Below are positions 57,827 through 64,000 of a DNA stretch of 64,000 bases, piece after piece (within the stretch, counting starts at the first letter, position 1; the number at the start of each line of letters is the position of its first letter). The position numbers were made by a program, and so were the translations under genes. Location of the stretch: NCBI RefSeq assembly GCF_001625215.2, contig NC_030385.2, forward strand, positions 29,041,598 through 29,105,597. Reading direction: 5' to 3'. The notes under the pieces are model-generated. The model worked only from the letters and a program-made list of their open reading frames with translations. It had not been told where the DNA came from and ran no database searches. The DNA comes from Daucus carota subsp. sativus (lineage: Eukaryota; Streptophyta; Magnoliopsida; Apiales; Apiaceae).

Positions 57827-59074
57827 AGGACCTCATATGTCATGCTTATAACACTGACTTGTTGATCCAGTGATGGGGATGTGAAGCAAATCATCAAGCA
57901 CATAATTGAATCAGAGCACTTTTTAAAATAAAGCAGAGAGATGTAGATATTTATATTGTGTGTTCTAGGTGAGGTGTGAGTTTAAGACGTATGACATTAA
58001 ATTTTGTTTCTTCAGACCTCCGAATATGGCTACCTACTATGTTAAAATGTGCCGAGTTTGTTGTAGTGATAGGTAGTTAAACACATCAGTGATGAAGTCA
58101 GTTGTCTGAATAACCTGCGATGGGATCATATTGTCAAATACATGCATTACGGGCTCTTGTGAATATTTTAACGTTTACACCAGTCATTTGACAAAAAACG
58201 ATATGGTGCTTTTTACCTCATCTTCTCAGCCGCATCTGAAATTATTAAAAAAGAGTAGTGACACAAATTCTGTAATTGTTTCACCTTAAATTTGGACATA
58301 GTTATTGTCTTGCGATAAATCGAAGATTTTTAGTTAAATCAAAGTGTAATTTAAATTTTTAAAAGAACACTCCTGATAAAAAAAAAACCAGGAGCAGATC
58401 TATGTGCTCGGTCTCGTACCTTCAAAAACTAAACGCATATTGATTCACTGGCCAAATTGTACAGGATACATACTAATTACAGTACTAAAGTTGCATAATG
58501 GTATACAGATCATCAAGTTACAGAGGGAAGCACAAATGCACAATACAATTAATTCATTATTGACCACTAAACCAGCAGCAAGAGGCCCATGAAAATAGGA
58601 CAAGATATCCTATAAAAAAACAGGGACTTGGTTTAAAAAACAACCCCAGAAGGTTGTGACGGCAATAAAAGGACTTGTTGCCATCTCCAAAGCCCCTGGA
58701 ACTGAACCCCGTGCTGCTCATAGAAATGGCCAGAATCAATTGTAAGACAAGAACAAGGACCGAAGAAAACAAACACTAGGCTTATACTGCAGATCCTTCA
58801 GTACCACTAGTTGAGACCTCAAACCACAGCAGGGTGAAGACGCTCTCGGAAGACTATGGCCGTGAAAAATTTGAGCCTCAGGGACTAACAAGTCGAAACA
58901 GACATTCCTCTTGGCAAGGAAGCCTATAAAAATTGGCGACAAAAAAACAATCTGCCATAGTCTTCGTTTAAACAACTGATCCACCGAGGTAATGAGATCT
59001 CACTGATAATTTCTGTGAACTACCACAGAGTGCCTGTGCTTTCGTCACCTCATGTAACACCGTGACTTGCATAT
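57827..59074. other. Convergent 3' regions of SOS2 and EBF
   Basis: No separate gene. 57827 to about 58200 is the likely SOS2 3' untranslated region. About 58380-59074 is the likely long EBF 3' untranslated region on the minus strand. On that strand it carries U runs: U7 at 58941-58947, U6 at 58635-58640, U7 at 58614-58620 and U10 at 58378-58387. EBF1/2 messages in Arabidopsis have poly-U elements in this region that mediate EIN2-dependent translational repression. Confidence 0.45.
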
Positions 59075-61321
59075 TTAAATGAGCAAAGGGGTATGATCTC
59101 CATAGAGAATATCACATCTCCACAAACTTTCCAGAAGCAGCTCAATGGCACTGCTGCTGATTAAATTGCATTGCTGAATATTCAACCCTACTAGCGTCTT
59201 GCCTAGTTCTGCAAGGGAAAGCATACTCTTGTTTGAGATATTAGAACAACCGGACAAGGAAAGGATCTGCAGATTATGTTGCACACCCCTGGATAAAGCA
59301 GCAACTCCGGCATCAGTGACTGAACACTTTGATATGTCAAGATCGTTGAGTAACAAGCAGTTGTCTGCAATGGCTGCCAAGCTCTCATCAGTAATCTTTC
59401 TGCACCCCGTGAGATTCAGCACTTCGAGGGTTTCACCATGCAACCTTGCCAAATCAACAACCACCTTGTCTGTCAAATTGAGACAGTCACTCAAATTCAC
59501 CTTCACAAGTCCATCCTCACAGAACTCCAGCAATGGTAGAAGGCCAGTATCTGTTATTGCACAGAGCCCACTCAAGTCTAAGTGATGTAGCTGAGGACAC
59601 AATTTTCCCAGAACAGCCAAGCTAGCACTACCAAACCCCAAACAGTTCTGGATGGTCAAGGATCGAAGAGATTCACAAGGAGAAGAAACAGGATTTTCCA
59701 GACCTAAATCCTTGATCCCCATGCACTTCAGTAAAGCTAAAGACTTTAACTTTGATACACAATTTGAAAGTGCACCTAATATGCCGGATTGTGTAATTCT
59801 GTTGCACTCCTCCAAATGCAAGCTCTTAAGAGATCCCGCAACTTTCACAAACGCTACCAACCCACTATCTGACACAAAGCAACACTTCTTTAGGGACATG
59901 TGTTTCAGATTTGGGCAACCTTTTCCAATGGCTTCAAGACTCACATCTGTTGTTCCTCCACAAGAAGTGATCAACAAGGATTCAAGAGACAGCAGCCCCC
60001 CAGCGCTACCCAATGCCCAAAAACCTTTCTGACTCACCCTCTCGAGTCCTCCAAGAACAAGATTGGTAATGGCCTTTCCATAGTGCCCAATCACAGCAAG
60101 AGAGAAATCTGTGATACTCAAAGCCTGAAACTTGACCTTTGACAAAACAGCTGAGGCAGAGGACAAAAGACTAGCCACTCCCTGATCCCCAACAAGAGGG
60201 CAGTTTTTAACTGTGATTGACTGCAGATTAGGACAGCACAGCCCAATTGCCTTGAGACTCTCATTTCCTATTCTTGGACAAGATTCAATTGTAATTGCAG
60301 TCAAATTGGGACAGTTTTCTGCAACTGCAATAATGCCCTTGTTAGAAACTGAAGGACATTCACTAAGATCAAGCTTTTCTAGCAGGTGGCATTCCTTAGC
60401 TATCTTCAGTAAACCCTCATCCCCCATGAGAGGGACATTCCATAACGATAGAACTCTAAGAGAAGGGCAGCCGTGAGCAATTGCTGAGAGCCCCAGGTCA
60501 GTAACTCCTCGAGTAGAGTTGCTTCCCCGGATTGAAAGCTTGCCAAGTCCCCCACGAGTGGCTGTTCCCACTGCAATAGCAGCAAGTCTAATATCTGTCG
60601 CCTTCTTTCCTTCTACGCATCTAGTAAGATAACCATCACAACTATCTTCTTTAGTTTCATCCGCGGAAACCATATCTATATCTTGAGTAGGCTCACATAC
60701 TTCTTGCTTTTGGTAAATTTCAGAATTTCTGATACTGCTCAGGAGCATGAGCCAGTGCTTCGACACACAAGCAGCAGCACTCCTCTCTTGGCCTCCTGGC
60801 AAGTGCCTGAAGATCTCAAACAGGCACTCATCAGGGAGAATTTCGATAGAAGGTTTCTCTGTCTCAAACATATGACCATCAAAAGCAAATGGGCTGGTGA
60901 TGCGTGCCCTCTTCCGGGATGGTCCATAAACATTATGCACATTGGAATTAGTCGAGAAGAAAAGAGCTGAATCAGCACAACAAGCTGACCCTGCAGAGTA
61001 AAATTCATCATCCCCTGATAATCAATTGTAAAGAAACATCATCAGCAAACCAGCCTAATCCATAATACATATCCAAAACAAAATTAGAGTTTCTAATCTC
61101 AACAAATATATCAAATTATATGGGTTATATTCTATTCTTTTGTAAAATACACTAATCTGATAATCAGTTAATCACAGTTACATTCTAAAATCTAAATGTA
61201 TACTACATTCAAGAACATGAACTAATCAGTTTGTACATGTAGAAGCAGAAAGATACACAATCTTTAAATAAGTGGAAACAGAAAGATTGATACCTCTTCT
61301 GTAGTTGATGAGAGCAGGCAT
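59075..61321 (-). CDS. EBF1/EBF2: EIN3-binding F-box protein (EBF1/EBF2)
   Basis: Exon 1 (61321-61294) encodes MPALINYRR. Exon 2 (61014-59075) continues GDDEFYSAGSACCADSALFF to the stop, total 655 residues (Arabidopsis EBF1/2 are 628/623). The one short first exon plus one long second exon is the EBF gene structure. The F-box spans about residues 65-104 (IEILPDECLFEIFRHLPGGQ). It is preceded by a basic SRKRAR patch and followed by about 18 Cys-containing leucine-rich repeats from ~150 to the end (e.g. CPSLRVLSLWNVPLMGDEGL, LVGLNIQQCNLISSSAIELL). It recruits EIN3/EIL transcription factors to an SCF ubiquitin ligase in the nucleus, repressing ethylene responses. An upstream ATG at 61449 opens a short frame overlapping the start in another phase. 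Which paralogue it is cannot be settled here. Confidence 0.95.
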
Positions 61322-62069
61322 AGCTGATCTGTAAGAGAAAACTGTGGACTTAGACCCAAAAAGCTAATGAGATGAAGCAAGTAAACAAAGCACACAAATT
61401 GATCTTCAACTGGAAACACTGATTGCATCAGAAAAAACCCACAGGGCAAAAACAGAGAGATGGAGAGTAGAAAAACAAAGAGCTTATTGTATGTTGGTGA
61501 GACTTGGCAAATGCAGCAAGATATATATATATTTATTTATGAAATAATAATAATAATAAAATATATTAGACAACATAAAAGGGGATGAATCTGGTGTGTA
61601 GATGTATGCATGTATTATGTAGATACATAACACAGGTGTCAGAGTGTTTAAACACTTGTTGCTGGTAGTGGTAGCTCCTTGTACGCCTAGTTACCTTGTG
61701 TGGCGCTGGTGCATACATACATGCACACACACACATTCAATGTATCTCTCTTTTTCTTGCCCGTTTTTTCTCTGGTCCCACTGTCAATTTTTTAATTCTT
61801 TATGAGTCTCTGAAATTCTGTAAACCCGGTTTGCTTTTCTTAATCAGTGTTCATTGTTCAATGTGCTTCCTGGTCACTCACCCTCCGGTTTCTTCACGTT
61901 TACGGTTTACATGTGGTTCATGTTTGCAAGTTTGTCATAGATAGGGCTCGAGCCGAGTTCGAACTTATTCGCGGACAGCTCAGTTCGTTAAATCGCCCTG
62001 GTCATAGAGGCTTTCTTTTACGGTTTGGATCCTGAAACATATGCATTTATTTTTATTTATTGTACAATA
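61322..62069. other. EBF leader and promoter region
   Basis: No other gene. 61322-61500 is the probable EBF 5' leader, with an upstream ATG (61449). 61520-61570 is a (TA)n/(TAA)n tract that supplies TATA-like sequence (atatatatatattta) on either strand. 61640-62035 has short open frames on the plus strand without a recognisable domain. Confidence 0.4.
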
Positions 62070-62120
62070 TCCTATATAATCAATACCCTTTATTAATAAG
62101 CGAAACCACTTTTCGGTGGA
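62070..62120 (+). mobile_element. Possible Helitron 5' end
   Basis: Directly after an A, the sequence TCCTATATAATCAATACCCT then TTATTAATAAGCGAAACC resembles plant Helitron 5' termini (TCctata...ttaataagcgaaa). It is followed by a small inverted repeat, ccacttttcggtgg. No 3' end (hairpin plus CTRR) was found before the window ends, so this is only a candidate; the element would run rightwards. Confidence 0.35.
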
Positions 62121-62131
62121 ACATCGGTACC

Positions 62132-62935
62132 AAAAGTACCAAAATTTGGTCACTTTCATATTAATTAGGATTTTAGAGTCATTATTATACTATTATCAAA
62201 AGACTTCTATATTGAATAGAACTTTATTATTAAAGACCTCAATATTCATTAGGATAGTGAAACATCTGTATTGATTAGAATTTTATTATTAAAAACTTCA
62301 ATATTGATTAGGATAATGTTATATAAATTTTTTATTTAATAACAATAATCATTATAGAATTATAAAAAGATTTTCATATTGTTAGGATTTTATACTTATT
62401 ATTATACATTTTTAGACTTTTATAATTATTATTATACAATTATGAAAAGACTTCTATATTGATTTGGATTTTATATTAAAAATTTCAATATTGCTTAAGA
62501 TTATTACACTACTATAAAAAGACTTCTATGGTAAAAGTACCAAAATTTGGTCACTTTCATATTAATTAGGATTTTAGAGTCATTATTATACTATTATCAA
62601 AAGACTTCTATATTGAATAGAACTTTATTATTAAAGACCTCAATATTCATTAGGATAGTGAAAGACATCTGTATTGATTAGAATTTTATTATTAAAAACT
62701 TCAATATTGATTAGGATAATGTTATATAAATTTTTTATTTAATAACAATAATCATTATAGAATTATGAAAAGATTTTCATATTGTTAGGATTTTATAATT
62801 ATTATTATACATTTTTAGACTTTTATAATTATTATTATACAATTATGAAAAGACTTCTATATTGATTTGGATTTTATATTAAAAATTTCAATATTGCTTA
62901 AGATTATTACACTACTATAAAAAGACTTCTATGGT
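62132..62935 (+). repeat. Near-identical 0.4-kb tandem duplication
   Basis: 62132-62532 (401 bp) and 62533-62935 (403 bp) are direct copies. The visible differences are a GA insertion (gtgaaacatctg versus gtgaaagacatctg) and a few substitutions (tatacttatt/tataattatt, attataaaaag/attatgaaaag). So close a match in AT-rich intergenic DNA means a recent duplication. Each copy is itself built of diverged ~75-bp pieces containing 'aaaagacttctatattga'. Confidence 0.9.
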
Positions 62936-64000
62936 GTTTAGGATTTTGTAATATAACATTTATCATATCCGCACAGTTAAATCGCTAACAATTTAACTTA
63001 TGAAACAGTCTTATAAAATTCATATCAAAATTTGGCTATCATCATAATATTTTTAATTAAAAATTATTACTATTACTAATTAAAAACTTCTATATTTGAC
63101 ATGATTTTGTATTATAACAATTATCTCACTAATAAAAATATATTACCAACAAAATTATTTGTTTTAATTTTTTAAAACTCAAATAATTTAATATACTGAA
63201 CAACTCTATAAATCTCTTATTATGCTTCAGAGTTCAAATAAATAAAGAGTTCATATTGATATTAATATAATATCCTATCAATAGAATAATAATGTCAACA
63301 AAATTATTCGTTTTAATTTTTAAAACTCATACACTTTAATTTACGAAATAAATTTATACCAAAGTACCAAAAAACTTGGGTCATATATTTTTTAATAATA
63401 ATAATTATTATCATTCGGTGTTTTTCAGAAGGTTGCGATAAAGACGAATAAGGCGATGGTAACACTGACTTGACAAATAGAAACTCAAAAAAATTGGAGT
63501 CATTGTCCATATTGCAACATATAATAAAAGAACCGAAACTCTAGACATATGTCAAATATTCGTTTTAATTTTTAAAACTCATACAATTTAATTTACGAAA
63601 CAAATCTATAAAATTTCTATCATATTTCAGAATTAAAATAAACAAGATTCAATCTTTATACCAAAGTACCAAAAAACTTGAACATAACCTGCAAACTGTC
63701 ATATGTTTACAAATATTGCAGACTAAAAAAAATTAAAATTGAAACGAGTAGATTATTTTTAAATAATTTTGGACTCTAATACTCTTATTTTGTGAACTCC
63801 ATAGAACAGGGACCCATATTATTATGAAATAAATTTAAAGTAGGATCAAATTTTAATAATATCGAAAGTCTTATATTAAGTAACAATAATTTAAATATCT
63901 TTGAAAAACAATAATTTAAATAGTTATAATGAAAATATGATAATGTAATTAAAAAAACATTATTTTTTCAATAAATAACAAATTTTAAATTTTTATTTAA
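62936..64000. repeat. AT-rich diverged repeats to the window end
   Basis: No gene is visible. A segment with 'ttcgttttaatttttaaaac', 'atttaatttacgaaa' and 'ataccaaagtaccaaaaaac' occurs at about 63297-63375 and 63560-63680, with an older copy at 63130-63240. The word 'accaaaagtaccaaaa' links this block to the 62132 duplication, so both may belong to one large repeat element. Confidence 0.55.

Noticed and set aside
59199..60476. Plus-strand open frames opposite EBF
   Set aside because: They mirror the leucine-rich repeat exon and carry no motif.

Overview
The window is nuclear DNA of a flowering plant, a eudicot and most likely an asterid. The support is GT-AG introns, very AT-rich intergenic DNA, dense plant-type transposons (hAT, Pack-MULE, PIF/Harbinger, Stowaway, Helitron, an Au-like SINE) and plant-only gene families. 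The species is not named by the sequence. Six protein genes can be assembled exon by exon with consistent reading phase.

Layout. 1-9290 is a satellite-like array of diverged ~245-bp units. It contains three ~1.43-kb higher-order copies, a 0.92-kb duplication and two oppositely oriented poly(A)-tailed retroposon copies. 9291-14535 holds no intact gene, only a decayed sugar-phosphate/nucleotide-sugar translocator pseudogene (12958-13555). 14536-20389 is a hAT-like element with a perfect 8-bp target duplication. Nested in it is a Pack-MULE-like element (14781-19747) carrying a fragment of a C2/coiled-coil (EEIG1/EHBP1 NT-C2 type) gene. 21659-23643 (-) is a two-domain phytocyanin. Its 3' end abuts a plastid 16S rRNA fragment flanked by a 10-bp direct repeat, which appears to have cut off a hydrophobic C-terminal tail. 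26111-30601 (-) is a methyl-CpG-binding-domain protein whose 3.6-kb intron holds three diverged tandem repeats, two of them split by MITEs. 30602-34506 is a run of MITEs ending in an 1851-bp Helitron with both termini visible. 35032-40564 (-) is a short NUP1-family nucleoporin with 8 exons and 751 residues. 40577-47379 has no recognised gene. 47380-49063 (+) is an equilibrative nucleoside transporter of the ENT8 type. 51187-57826 (+) is a 14-exon SOS2/CIPK24 kinase. 59075-61321 (-) is an EIN3-binding F-box protein (EBF1/2). The remainder is AT-rich repeat DNA with a near-perfect 0.4-kb tandem duplication and a possible Helitron 5' end.

How the genes relate. They are independent single genes, not an operon or cluster. 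SOS2/CIPK24 (salt-stress Ca2+ signalling) and EBF (ethylene signalling) are convergent neighbours. The others act in chromatin reading, nuclear-pore/basket structure, nucleoside transport and apoplastic electron transfer or cell-wall biology. No CRISPR array, operon or tRNA gene was seen. The strongest unusual points are the organelle-DNA truncation of the phytocyanin, the hAT/Pack-MULE nest with a captured gene fragment, the intronic tandem triplication that records MITE insertions, and the Helitron with repeated copies of its 5'-end segment.
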